64,000 nucleotides of DNA from Larus michahellis (GCF_964199755.1 NC_133910.1:12408711-12472710), one strand, 5' to 3'. Positions 39,270-59,150 are shown, counted from the first letter of the stretch. Program-made: numbers and translations. The notes: generated by a model not told the origin, from the sequence alone.

Positions 39270-39840
39270 CCAGGAGCAGTCTGGGCTCTGGTGAGACCCC
39301 GCCTGGAGGACTGTGTCCAGCTCTGGAGTCCTCAGCGCAAGAAGGACACGGAGCTGTTGGAGCGGGGCGAGGGGAGGCCTTGGAGATGCTGGGAGGGCTG
39401 GAGCCCCTCTGCTGTGGGGACAGGCTGAGAGAGCTGGGGGGGTTCAGCCTGGAGAAGAGAAGGCTCCGGGGAGACCTTCCAGCCCCTTCCAGTCCCTAAA
39501 GGGGCTCCAGGAAAGCTGGGGAGGGACTCTGGAGCAGGGGGTATAATGCTAGGATGAGGAGTAACAGTTTCAAACTGAAAGAGGGGAGGTTTAGGTTGGA
39601 CATTAGTAAGAAATTGTTTGCTGTGAGGGCGGTGAGCCCCTGGCCCAGGGTGCCCAGAGAAGCTGTGGCTGCCCCATCCCTGGAGGGGTTCAAGGCCAGG
39701 TTGGACGGGGCTTGGAGCAACCTGGGCTGGTGGGAGGTGTCCCTGCCCAGGGCAGGGGGGTGGAATTAGATGGTCTTCAAGGTCCCTTCCAACACAAACC
39801 GTTCTGTGATTCTGTAATTCTACGGTTCTATGATTCTATG
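39270..39840 (+). mobile_element. CR1 LINE 3' fragment, plus orientation (about 570 bp)
   Basis: This is the longest CR1 copy in the window. It begins around the ORF2 text CTGGGCTCTGGTGAGACCCC / GTGTCCAGCTCTGGAGTCC, passes GGCTCCAGGAAAGCTGGGGA and GGGTTCAAGGCCAGGTTGGA, and ends in GGTCCCTTCCAACAC with octamers TTCTATGATTCTATG. It is inverted relative to the copy at 25,387-25,866. No intact reverse transcriptase frame remains. Confidence 0.95.
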
Positions 39841-40490
39841 CTGGGGCGGTGCAGCAGCTCCGGGCAGCTGGTGGCCCTGGGGCCACGCACACCTCTGGGC
39901 ACGGCACCTGGCTCCATCTGCAGACTTGTCCGGCAGAGTGGCTCCTCCGCAAGCGGCACCAGCTGGTCCTTCCCACAGGGAGCCAAGCGGGAAGCTCCTG
40001 CAGAGCCGGTTGGGCCGAGGGACAGCACGGTGCACGACAGCCGGCGTCGGTGGGACAGGCAGCGGGACGCTGGGGTGGGTAAGAACATCGCTCTGGCCCC
40101 GCAGCATCTCCCAGGGCCATCTGAGCTGCTGACTTTGCCAGGCATTTGCTTCGAGTTTATCCCGTTCGTGTGCAGAAGGCAAAGACCTTTAGAAAAGGGA
40201 AAAAAATACCCAACCTCTGCAGCCGCTTCCACGTCTGGAACCAGCAGACGTTTCTTTTAACTTGTCGTTAGCTCTGATGCAATTCAGAGAGATTTGTCAG
40301 CCCGGGGGCAGCGGGAACACGGTAGGAAACGGCCCTCCGCCCCTGCCTGAGGAAAATTTGATTAGCAAATCCGCCAGTACACTCGTGTTCCCACTTAAAC
40401 CTTCGGGATACCCAGAAAGACAGCTAAACCCTGCGCGGATTAGACGGGTTCGCCCGCAAATCCTGCTTTAGAGCTCATCCCTGCGGGAGG
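39841..40490. other. Non-coding stretch between CR1 and a GC-rich promoter-like block
   Basis: The segment has short overlapping open frames on both strands immediately after the CR1 tail. No domain, RNA or repeat was recognised. Confidence 0.35.
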
Positions 40491-40740
40491 CAGAGCTCAG
40501 CCCCCGCCCCGCGCTTCGACCCGCACCCGCCCGGGGCGGGACTTGAACCCGCGGTCTCCCACCCTCCCGCCGCCATTAGCGAGGCGGAAGTAGAAGCGCC
40601 TTCCGCCGCTGAACGCCCACGTTGGGCGAGGCGCGGCGCCAACGGCAGGGGGCAGCCCGAGAGGATCCGGCAGCTGCGCTCTGATTGGCTGAGGGCGGTG
40701 AATACATTAAGACGGCGGCAAGAAGGGCGCGTCACCGCGA
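40490..40740. promoter_or_regulatory. GC-rich promoter-like block upstream of U6atac
   Basis: A short CpG-rich block combines a YY1-type GCCGCCATTAG (about 40,569-40,579), an ETS-type GGCGGAAGTAG (about 40,583-40,593) and an inverted CCAAT box (CTGATTGGCT, 40,681-40,690). These are motifs of housekeeping promoters. It lies 180-430 bp before the U6atac start, so it could hold the distal sequence element of that gene or be a separate Pol II promoter. A clear octamer was not seen. Confidence 0.4.
40528..40572 (-). other. tRNA-like B-box / T-arm sequence (probably degenerate)
   Basis: On the minus strand GTGGGAGACC is followed by GCGGGTTCAAGTCCCGC. This is a perfect 5-bp T-stem with a TTCAAGT loop and a match to the Pol III B box. 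A matching acceptor stem and anticodon arm could not be folded, so it is either a tRNA-derived remnant or coincidence in GC-rich DNA. Confidence 0.22.
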
Positions 40741-40852
40741 TTTTAACGGGGTTTTCAGGAATTTTCTACTATACAAGGAACTGAAGTGAAAACATCGCAT
40801 GGGGATCACAAAGAGATGTCGAAGGAAGAAGGAAGAGAGCGCAAGCTTTCTC

Positions 40853-40895
40853 TCACCCTACCCAGAATAAAAGCATGACAGTGGAGGTTTAAATA
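40853..40895 (+). promoter_or_regulatory. U6atac Pol III type 3 promoter: PSE and TATA box
   Basis: TCACCCTACCCAGAATAAAA at 40,853-40,872 matches the vertebrate proximal sequence element bound by SNAPc and sits at about -66 to -47. TTTAAATA at 40,888-40,895 is a TATA box at -31 to -24. This spacing is diagnostic of snRNA genes transcribed by RNA polymerase III, and it supports a functional locus rather than a retro-copy. Confidence 0.85.
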
Positions 40896-40918
40896 GCAGT
40901 AGGCAAAGCTGTGTTTCC

Positions 40919-41043
40919 GTGTTGTATGAAAGGAGAGAAGGTTAGCACTCCCCTTGATAAGGATGGAAGAGGCCCTCGTGGTCTATACAACACGCATACG
41001 GTTAAGGCACTGCCACCTACTTCGTGGCATCTAACCATGTTTT
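40919..41043 (+). ncRNA. RNU6ATAC: U6atac small nuclear RNA
   Basis: The sequence begins GTGTTGTATGAAAGGAGAGA and is nearly identical to the vertebrate U6atac that I recognise, with only a few substitutions. Visible functional parts are the AAGGAGAGA box that pairs with the 5' splice site of U12-type introns, the catalytic AGC triad in GGTTAGCACTCC, the U4atac-pairing region, and the 3' stem-loop TGCCACCTACTTCGTGGCA. The gene ends in a T-run (41,040-41,051) that is a Pol III terminator. U6atac replaces U6 in the minor (U12-dependent) spliceosome and forms part of its active site. A PSE and TATA box lie upstream. It is convergent with WDR5, whose 3' end is about 2.1 kb away, as in mammalian genomes. 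Confidence 0.95.
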
Positions 41044-41051
41044 TTTTTTTT
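41040..41051 (+). terminator. Pol III terminator of U6atac
   Basis: A run of 12 T directly after CTAACCATG ends the U6atac gene. Four or more T on the coding strand stop RNA polymerase III. Confidence 0.85.
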
Positions 41052-41353
41052 CTTAATCTTTCAGGGCAAAAGCCCTAAAAAACCCCAGCTCTCTCCAGTG
41101 CCCTTCTTCACCCGGATTCTCTTTTTCCTTCAGCCTAAAAGCACCCAGCAGAGCAGAGGCCCAGGGTGACAGCTCACTTTCCCCACGCAACGCACTATTG
41201 GCCTACAAGCAAAGCTCCATCTCTCCTGCAATGGAGAGAGCTCCAGGACAAGCCAGCCCAGTCACCACAATTAGCTAATCCTGGCCATCAAACCACACCC
41301 GACACACCAGGCTGGACGTCTAGCTAAGACAGCTCATGCCAATTGCCTAGAGC

Positions 41354-41504
41354 ACAAGTCTTATGAGGGAAGTTCTTATGAGGGAACAGGGTTGTTCAGC
41401 CCGCAGAAAAGGAGGCCTAGGGGAGACCTTATCGCTCTCCACAACCTGAAAGGAGGGTGTAGAGAGGGGGATCGGCCTCTTCTCCCACAGAACAGGTGAT
41501 AGGA
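41354..41504 (+). mobile_element. CR1 LINE fragment, 5' piece split by an LTR
   Basis: CR1 text runs from about CTTATGAGGGAACAGGGTTG through GGGGAGACCTTATCGCTCTC to AACAGGTGATAGGA. Here it is interrupted by a solo LTR and resumes at 41,841. The 5' end is diffuse and contains a small direct repeat of CTTATGAGGGAA. Confidence 0.88.
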
Positions 41505-41840
41505 TGTCCTGGTTCCGGCGGGGATAGGGTTAATTTTTCCTGGTATTCCATGCCATGTGAGCCATGCCCACCCTGAGCTGCCAGGGGAGGGGGCAGGAAG
41601 TGGCCGCTTGGAGCGGGCTGGGGCATCCAGGGTCCGGTAGGTGAGCGGCGGTTCCGTAATCATGTTTGTATATTCCTCTATCCATGTTATTGTTGTTTGC
41701 TTGTTCCCTTTGCTGTTCTGTTAAACTGCCTTTGTCTCAACCCAAGAGTTTTGCCTTTTTCTTCTGATTCTTCCTGTATTAGGAAGGCCCAAGCGAGCGG
41801 CACGTGGTTCTTTGTTGCCGTCTGAGGCTAAACCATGACA
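41505..41840 (+). mobile_element. Solo LTR of an avian endogenous retrovirus, inserted in CR1
   Basis: A 336-bp element begins TGTCCTGGTTCC and ends AACCATGACA (TG...CA ends). It is flanked by a perfect 5-bp target duplication TAGGA (41,500-41,504 and 41,841-41,845). Start, middle and end match the widespread avian LTR type with these termini. A 5-bp duplication fits ERVL-like or other 5-bp families. No internal coding region remains, so the provirus was lost by LTR-LTR recombination. Confidence 0.88.
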
Positions 41841-42105
41841 TAGGACAAGAGGAAACTGCCTCAACTTGCACCAGGGGAGGTTTAGGATGGATATTAGGAA
41901 AAATTTCTTCAGGGAAAGGGTTGTCAAGCATTGGAACAGGCTGCCCAGGGAAGTGGTGGAGTCACCATCCCTGGAAGCATTTAAAAGAGAGGTAGACATG
42001 GTCCTGAGGGACATGGTTTAGTGGGAGCTTGGCACTGCTGGGTTAGTGGTTGGACTCTCTGACCTTAAAGGTCTCTTCCAATCTCAACAATTCTATGATT
42101 GTATT
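41841..42105 (+). mobile_element. CR1 LINE fragment, 3' piece after the LTR
   Basis: It continues exactly where the 5' piece stopped: TAGGACAAGAGGAAACTGCC, AAGGGTTGTCAAGCATTGGA, AAGTGGTGGAGTCACCATCC, GGTCTCTTCCAATC, and ends in TTCTATGATTG. Together the two pieces form one CR1 copy of about 415 bp. Confidence 0.93.
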
Positions 42106-43154
42106 ACTCTGTTCCCAGGTGGGATACTAGGGACTTAAACACCACCTTTTACAAAGGACAGCTTTCTAGCAGATCCTTTACATCAGGGCATTTCGTTCAT
42201 TTTAGGGGAAAAGACAACCCCTGTTCAAGAGATTTCCTCCTGAGAGCAGGGAAACCATCTCCCTTCCCCATAGCTCCTGGGCAGGGAATGCTTTAGCACC
42301 GCTGGACAAGCAAAGCCACTCACACCGACACCGTTACAGGGGAAGCACAATGCCAGAAAACGTTCTTGAATCTGAAGTAATACAGCAGCTTCTCCACCCA
42401 GCCACATCTTGCAACTGAAAAGTTTCACAGGCCTGGGAGAAAAAGACCGAGAAAAAAGAATCACGAAGAAATTGATTATTTCAGCAGTGACGCTCACCAA
42501 GTCTAGAGACACAGTGTCCTTTCCTGAAGGTAATGAAAAACCTCAAAAGACATCAATATTATTAATAGCCACTTTAGCACCAGCTCAACATGAACTCTAT
42601 TTTTATATTTTAAAAGGAAAAGCTATACCTCATGTCTTGCAGCTGTCTTCTCCGCTAAGGGTAAAGCAAGGCAGTCTCCGAGCAGCCACTAGAGGAGAGG
42701 TTTGTACCGTAATTGATTTTCCGTTATCAAGCACATGAGGTTGATACCAAAACAATGGATTTTTGCTTCACCAGGAACAGAACGTCCCCTTGCAGCAGAA
42801 CCCTTTGGGTGCAATAAACGCTAACTCCTGGATCACCACTCGGCCTGCCCTGCCCCTTCGGCAAGGAGAAGGCAGCAGGATTCCTTTCCCCTTAGATAAA
42901 GGGCTCCGTGAGGGTTTGTACTAATGTTGCCTCTGGTGAGGACACCTTCAGTTCAATCCTCTTACTTTCTTTAAACAAATTTTGACTTGAGTTATGCTCC
43001 TCTTTCCTCTCTCCACAACAGATGCAAAGCACCACGCTGCCGCTCCTCCTCAATGACTGCAGCTGCTCCACAAACACTTCCTTCTAAAGGTGTCTTTAAG
43101 GGAGGCGTCTTTGGACACAGACACTTCACATGAGCACACTCTTACCACAAACAT
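42106..43154. other. Intergenic stretch between U6atac/CR1 and WDR5
   Basis: About 1 kb of unique sequence separates the CR1 from the WDR5 poly(A) site. Only short, domain-free open frames are present. No RNA gene or repeat was seen. Confidence 0.45.
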
Positions 43155-44160
43155 ACACATAAAATCCCACCTTTTTATTATGGCATATGGTATTGTTTTT
43201 GGATGTGTAAATACCACATGGGTATGACAAAAAGGGAAAGAAATACCAACGCTGAAATAGATACAAGAGTCATGCCATTATCAATACAGTTTCATACGAT
43301 GGATTTTTCAAGATACAAAAGTCTGGGTTTTTTCCTTTTTACATTGAAATAACTTTACAGTGTTCTGTGAGCTTGCTTTATAACCAGAAGAGGAAAAAAA
43401 AAATTAAAGTATGCTGAGAACAACTACAAGCAGGATTCATTTTAATGGTTAACAGAAGAACTGTAACTTTGCTCTAGAACAGCATCTATTAAACACACGT
43501 AACAAGAGGTAAGCAACTATACAGAAGTTAGGAGGAGGAGATCTCACCACAGGAGTCAAGTCAGGGGCAGGAAGAGGGAAATCTGGAACTGCATGGTTTT
43601 ATTTGGTCACAAAGTTTGAGCTGAGTGTTTAAAATGAAGCACCCTTAAAGATGCAGTACTCCTATTTAAAACAATACAGAAACTTCCCAAGACTATAACC
43701 TACATTCTGGAAAAAAAAATAAAAATAAAAAATTAGACATTTAAAAAAAATTCCACACATCTCTAGGCTCGTGACTTAACTTACTGTTACAAAGTAGACT
43801 GGCAGCTCCTCCTTAAGCAGCAACAGCGCCCAGAAGTAATGCCACCGTAAAGTACAGTATCTTTGGGGTGTCCAATACAAGGCTGACACTTCTAACGTGA
43901 TGTCAGAATGATCCATTTGTCTGCCAAAAGATTAGGCAAGAAAAGGAGACACTGCATCTTTTTTTTTTTTCCACCACGTTGCCCGGTTCTAGCAAAGAGC
44001 TAAGACGTTTTCTTTGGGCCAAGACTAACAGAAACCACTTTATCAAATATTCTTCAGGTTTCCTGCCAAACTGGATTTATTATTCTCATGTGGTTTTTTT
44101 AATTTTTTTTTTTTTTAAAAACATTTTTTCCTGACAGTCTCTAAAGTGATACTGGAACGT
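43155..44160 (-). other. WDR5: WDR5 3' UTR
   Basis: About 1 kb of AT-rich sequence follows the stop codon. On the minus strand AATAAA occurs at 43,179-43,174, giving an end near 43,155. Further AATAAA hexamers at 43,603-43,598 and 44,081-44,076 could give shorter isoforms. The exact end is inferred. Confidence 0.6.
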
Positions 44161-55081
<10,921 letters not shown>

Positions 55082-55190
55082 GGTTCTGAAACTGGCAAAT
55101 GAGACTTATGGTGCTTGAAGGGGAGAATGAATGTGCTGCTTCAAAAGGCAGTCCTTGTCACGGAGAGGAGAACCGCACTGAAATGAAAAC

Positions 55191-56464
55191 CTGGAAGAAA
55201 AACAGAATATTCTCATTAGCTGTCAAAAAGATTCTCAGCAGCTAGAAGAATGAGATTAGCCTAACTGCAGGTCACCAGAAACCAGTATGAAAACCCACAT
55301 TCTGTATTTGTTTAGCGACACAGCAGTATTTTAGGCCTTCAGACCTACTAATGCGCAAGACCGAGAACCCAAGCCATGGCCTTTTACCACTTCTTGGAGA
55401 GCTTTTTTCCACCCTGCTCTGTTTCTAAATGGAAATAAAGCAGAAGAGCTTTTAGGTGTGGCAGGGTTTTCATATCATATTCCCCAAAATACTTCTAATA
55501 AGTAGTTAGAATGTAGTAAATAGAACGGTTTGTATAAAAGGTGGAAGAAATGGCCCAAGGCCTTTTTTTTTTTTTTTCAGATTTATCAAGGTACAAAATA
55601 CAAGAGCTTAACAAGCACAAAAAATAGCAGGCATTTCCACAGTTTAAGCCCCTAGTAGATTCCTTTCACCTCGGAATTCAAGTATTTCAGTCTCGTATTT
55701 CCTTCCTAAATGGTTTGAGCATCACATCATACCCTCCCCTGCCCGAGGCTTCCACCTGACTGAAAGCGGGCCTTGTATTAGCCTTGTTTTCTGTAAAAAA
55801 ACCTGCCCAAGTGTGTACCAGTGTTGGGTAACCTCCACCACGGGTCGGCCCCATTTCAGCCTCGTAACACAACCCCCAGCTCTCCCTGGAAGGATTTGCC
55901 TCCAAAGCGTCCTCGCCACATCCCACCGCCACTCTTTTTTTCGGGTGGCAGCAGATTTTGGGGATCTTTCGCTCCTCCAGCGACCGCTGCCGTTCCCAGC
56001 ATCTCCTCCCCGGGAGGGGACGGTTCCCTGCCCGCTTCCAGCCGCCCCCCCACATTCCGCGGAGAAACCGCTGCTCACGAACACCCCGAAATTTAGAAGT
56101 TTTTTTCTAAGGGAGACCGGATTCCTCCCGCCCGGGCACACCCCCGCCCCGGGCCCGGCGGTCCCGACACACCCACCCGTTACAAACCCCCCGTCCCCGC
56201 CTGGCCACGATGGCGGGGGGGGTCCCAAATTCCGGGGGAGGGCGGTCGAATGGAGGGCTGGGGGGGGGGGGGGGGAAGCTCCCGGCCCGTGCGCGGCAGC
56301 CCCTCATGCACGCGCGGCGGCCCGGGGAAGGCGGGAGGAGGGAGGGGGAGCTCCGCGCGCTGCCTGAGGGGAGGCGGCGGCAGCGCGCGCGGGGAACGGC
56401 GGTGCGGGAGCCCGGCGGTGAGGCGAGGGGAGGCGGGCCGCCCCCGCCGCTCACGGTGACTTAC
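55191..56464 (-). other. WDR5 intron 1
   Basis: The first intron lies between the non-coding exon and the start-codon exon. It is AT-rich on the exon 2 side and grades into the CpG island above about 55,980. A poly-T run lies at about 55,563-55,578. No exon or RNA gene was seen in it. Confidence 0.6.
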
Positions 56465-56600
56465 CGGGGGAAAAGGGGGAAAGGGACTTGGGGGGGGCGG
56501 CGGCGGCGGCTCCTCGACGGCGAGGAGGAGCGCGGCCGCGGTGAGGGAAAGGGGAGGGGGGACGCGGCGGCGGCGGCGGCTCCAGGGCCGCCAGGCGGGG
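56465..56600 (-). other. WDR5: WDR5 exon 1, non-coding (upper limit approximate)
   Basis: The consensus donor CCG|GTAAGT at 56,464-56,459 on the minus strand is the only strong donor in the island facing WDR5. The transcription start is not visible; an NRF1 site at 56,616-56,625 suggests it lies nearby. Confidence 0.5.
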
Positions 56601-56749
56601 GGGAATGTGGGGAGGGCGCATGCGCGGTGCGGGCCAAAGGCTGCACAATGCCGCTCTCTCCCGGGAGCGCTACGGCAAGGCCCAAGAGCCAAAAAGAAAC
56701 GCGGGCGGCGCCTTAAAGGGGCCGGCGCTGCCTTCGCCTTAGCCTTCCT

Positions 56750-56837
56750 TCCCGCCCTCTCCTCCGTCACTTTACCGGGCTGAGCGGCGGTGGGGAGGTG
56801 GGTCCCGGCTCCCCGTCGTGCCCGGCCTCCGCCATGG
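56750..56837 (+). other. 5' non-coding exon of the small plus-strand gene (start approximate)
   Basis: GCCATGG|GTAAGG at 56,831-56,843 offers a strong donor in the CpG island. Splicing to 58,190 would put the three coding exons downstream. An ATG at 56,834-56,836 would start a different, out-of-frame 25-codon reading that ends in exon 3, so it is a potential upstream ORF. The exon start is a guess. Confidence 0.4.
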
Positions 56838-58189
56838 GTAAGGCCCCCGAGCTACTGCCCCGGCTGTGGACGGCTGTGGGGGGAGCAAGCGTCGAGGGCA
56901 GCAGCAGCCAGGGCCTTGTCCGGCCTGTGATCTCCTTAGGGCCCCATCCAGCAAGTCTGAGCAGGGCTCCTCAGGTTTCCTCAGGGCCCTGTCTATCCCT
57001 GCAGGATGTGCCGGTGTGGCGCAGGTTGCATCGAGCACTGGGGGACAGGTTCACAGCCACTTAACGGACGGGCATGGCTCTGCTCCCGGGTGTTGCCGTT
57101 GTTCGGAAACCGTTGAACCTGGCTGCAGTGGGGTTGGATGCCATTGGGTTGTAACGTGCAGGCCAGCACCGTTGGAAGCGTACAGCAGTACCACAGATAC
57201 CGTTATGGAAAGACCAAGCTAATTCACAACGCAGTTGTGTATTTAACGTATGAGGCTGATGTATGTGCCATTTAACACTGTAGTAATTGCCTGGGTGAAA
57301 GTACATCTAAGGTGGTTCTCAGTGTGCCGCGTACAAAGGCCCTGGCTCGGAAAAGTGTTTAACTGATTCATTAAGGCCAAACAGCCAATTTAAAGTTAGG
57401 CATGTGTTTAAGCACTTTTCTGGAGAGCTGTGGGGTTTTTTTTCTGAACCGCAACCCAACGCCGCACAGAACACATTACAGTCTGCTTTCAGTTAAGAGG
57501 GAAAAAAAGGAGACACGTGTCATTTACTGGCCCTTTAACACAGGAAGATCTTTGGGCTCCAAAAATTCTAGTGGCAATTGAGAAAGGAAAGAAAGAAAAA
57601 AAAGAAAAAAAACTGTGGTACAGTTTCTTCTCCTTCAGCCTGGAAACCCACGGCAGAATGTCTGGAGAATTAACCCTGCCATCTAACCTCAGGGAGGTAA
57701 AACACAGATAGACTTAGAAAAGCTTCACAGTCCCCAGAACAGTGTTAGGAAACAAATCCAGTTAAGTTCCTGTTGACGATTCTTCCAGATGGTTTTGGAT
57801 TAAAGTTTTAATTCTTTTAAAAAATAAATACGAAATAAAATGAGAAAGCATAATCAGCAGTATAGTGTTACATATTTATATAACTTTGCTGTGATAGGGA
57901 TAGGGTATTTTTGTTTCTTTCATGTTGGAGATAAAAGTTTGTATTGTGCCCTGATCTTTTTATATATATATATTAAAAAAAACACATATATGTATGCATT
58001 AAAATCCTTATCTATACTGAGTAGTACCTCTCTGGAACATGAAAACTGTATCTTCAATGAAAAATTTATCATAATCCTAACCAATCCCTTAGCCTCTAAG
58101 TGTCCGGGATTTTTTTTAAACAAGTTTAAAGTATGATAAACTCTATTTGGCAAAGTACTTGGTCACATGCTAGATTGGGTTTTTGACAG
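56838..58189 (+). other. First intron of the small plus-strand gene
   Basis: About 1.35 kb grades from GC-rich to AT-rich, with a poly-purine run near 57,586-57,612 and a TATATATATA microsatellite at 57,961-57,973. It ends in the acceptor TTTTTGACAG. No other element was recognised. Confidence 0.4.
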
Positions 58190-59060
58190 CATGGCGCCTA
58201 CAGAAAAAGGCAGCTCAGCAAGCAAGGGCATTCCTTTGGGACTGCATAACGTGAGTACCTGGAGATTTGCACGGAGAGCCTGTTGTCTTTGGATGAAATA
58301 TAACTTGTTGGTTATGAGTCATCTGTAAGGGTCTTTCTTGCTCCCCCGGCCATGCCGCCACAGCTGGGATCAGCAGGATGTAGTATCTGTCCAAATTCCC
58401 TCTCTGGAAAAGAGTAGAGCTTGGCAGGCTTCTCTCTCACAAAATCTTTCATTCCATTTGGTTCAAAATAGCCTGAACTTGGTGACTTGCCAAGTACACT
58501 GGAAAAGACACCTGTCTGAGGTTTTTTGGGGGAGAGCAGCTTTCCGTAATGATGAAAGGGAAAGAAAAGCTCATGCGTGGCTCAGATTATATGGAAGTGA
58601 CTGATTTCAGTGCTGCTGGGATCCGTTTGGATGGCATGAAGGATGTCAGGAACACAGCTGAGGCCATGGGTCCTCCTATGACTAATGTATACAATTTTGT
58701 CACAGGTTCCACTGAGACCAGAACTAATCCAGTCCTGCAGATTTGATCCAAAGGACATTAATGTTTGTGAAAACGCTCCCACTAACTTCAGCACATGCTG
58801 GATCTGCTTAGACCTGACTGCTGCAAACAAGCTCGTGCTTACGTTTGCAATGGTGAGTAATAAGGCACTAAGCTTACAAGCTGTATAAGCCCATGTTTAT
58901 GTTTTGGCACAATTAGAAATCTCAGTTAGGACTTTTATTTGCTTGGGCCTCTCAGCAGACAGAGGAAACATGGAACAGACTTACCGTGTGTTACATGCTG
59001 CTCAAGAAACAGAGGGAGGAAGAACTCATGAGAGACCTGCCGCGTCTTTTAGGCTTTTAA
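58190..59060 (+). CDS. Small unrecognised 103-residue protein, three coding exons
   Basis: Coding exons 58,191-58,250, 58,706-58,852 and 58,956-59,060 all join in phase 0 with consensus splice sites and give 103 codons plus TAA. An AATAAA follows at 59,125-59,130. The protein begins MAPTEKGSSASKG, has a cysteine-containing middle (VCENAPTNFSTCWICLDL) and ends in a charged amphipathic helix (KKQREEELMRDLPRLLGF). There is no signal peptide or clear membrane span; the stretch NKLVLTFAM is too short. I do not recognise a family. It is head-to-head with WDR5 from a shared CpG island, so broad expression is likely. Four independent signs (frames, splice sites, poly(A) signal, promoter) support a real gene. 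An untranslated spliced RNA remains possible. The last exon could also use the AG three bases later (58,959), dropping one Gln. Confidence 0.62.
58191..58250 (+). CDS. Small gene, coding exon 1
   Basis: Acceptor TTTTTGACAG, then C and ATGG at 58,190-58,194 (start codon 58,191-58,193). It encodes 20 residues, MAPTEKGSSASKGIPLGLHN, and ends in phase 0 at donor GTGAGT. Confidence 0.6.
58706..58852 (+). CDS. Small gene, coding exon 2
   Basis: Acceptor ATTTTGTCACAG and donor GTGAGT. It has 49 codons in phase 0 from VPLRPELIQSCRFDP to LVLTFAM, with four cysteines and an N-F-S sequon. Another frame over the same stretch is also open but does not join to the neighbouring exons. Confidence 0.62.
58956..59060 (+). 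CDS. Small gene, last coding exon
   Basis: Acceptor TTGGGCCTCTCAG after an intron of only 103 bp. It has 34 codons, QTEETWNRLTVCYMLLKKQ through LPRLLGF, then TAA at 59,058-59,060. The 3' UTR is about 85 bases, with AATAAA at 59,125-59,130. Confidence 0.6.
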   Translation, partial: QTEETWNRLTVCYMLLKKQREEELMRDLPRLLGF

Positions 59061-59150
59061 AGAGCAGCTGATCTCTGACATATAGCTGTTTCTGTGTGGA
59101 TGCTAATATGCTGCTCTGTTTTTTAATAAATCCCAGCTACATCGCATTCA
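59061..59150 (+). other. 3' UTR and poly(A) signal of the small gene
   Basis: AATAAA at 59,125-59,130 lies 65 bases after the stop codon. Cleavage is expected 15-25 bases further on. Confidence 0.55.

Larger units (their letters stand above)
55980..56850. promoter_or_regulatory. CpG-island bidirectional promoter (WDR5 minus, small gene plus)
   Basis: Very GC- and CpG-rich, TATA-less sequence with a palindromic NRF1 site GCGCATGCGC at 56,616-56,625 and several G-runs (16 G at 56,260-56,275). The WDR5 exon 1 donor (56,464, minus) and a plus-strand donor at 56,838 point away from each other only 373 bp apart. Both first exons and start sites must therefore lie within that interval. Confidence 0.75.

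Noticed and set aside
1-41000. RXRA exons, expected from mammalian synteny
   Set aside because: I looked for the zinc-finger and start-codon exons on the minus strand and saw no match; RXRA is probably beyond the left edge.
56180-56770. 196-codon minus-strand frame rich in Arg/Pro/Ala in the CpG island
   Set aside because: Composition is that of translated GC-rich DNA. The region is the WDR5 promoter and non-coding exon.
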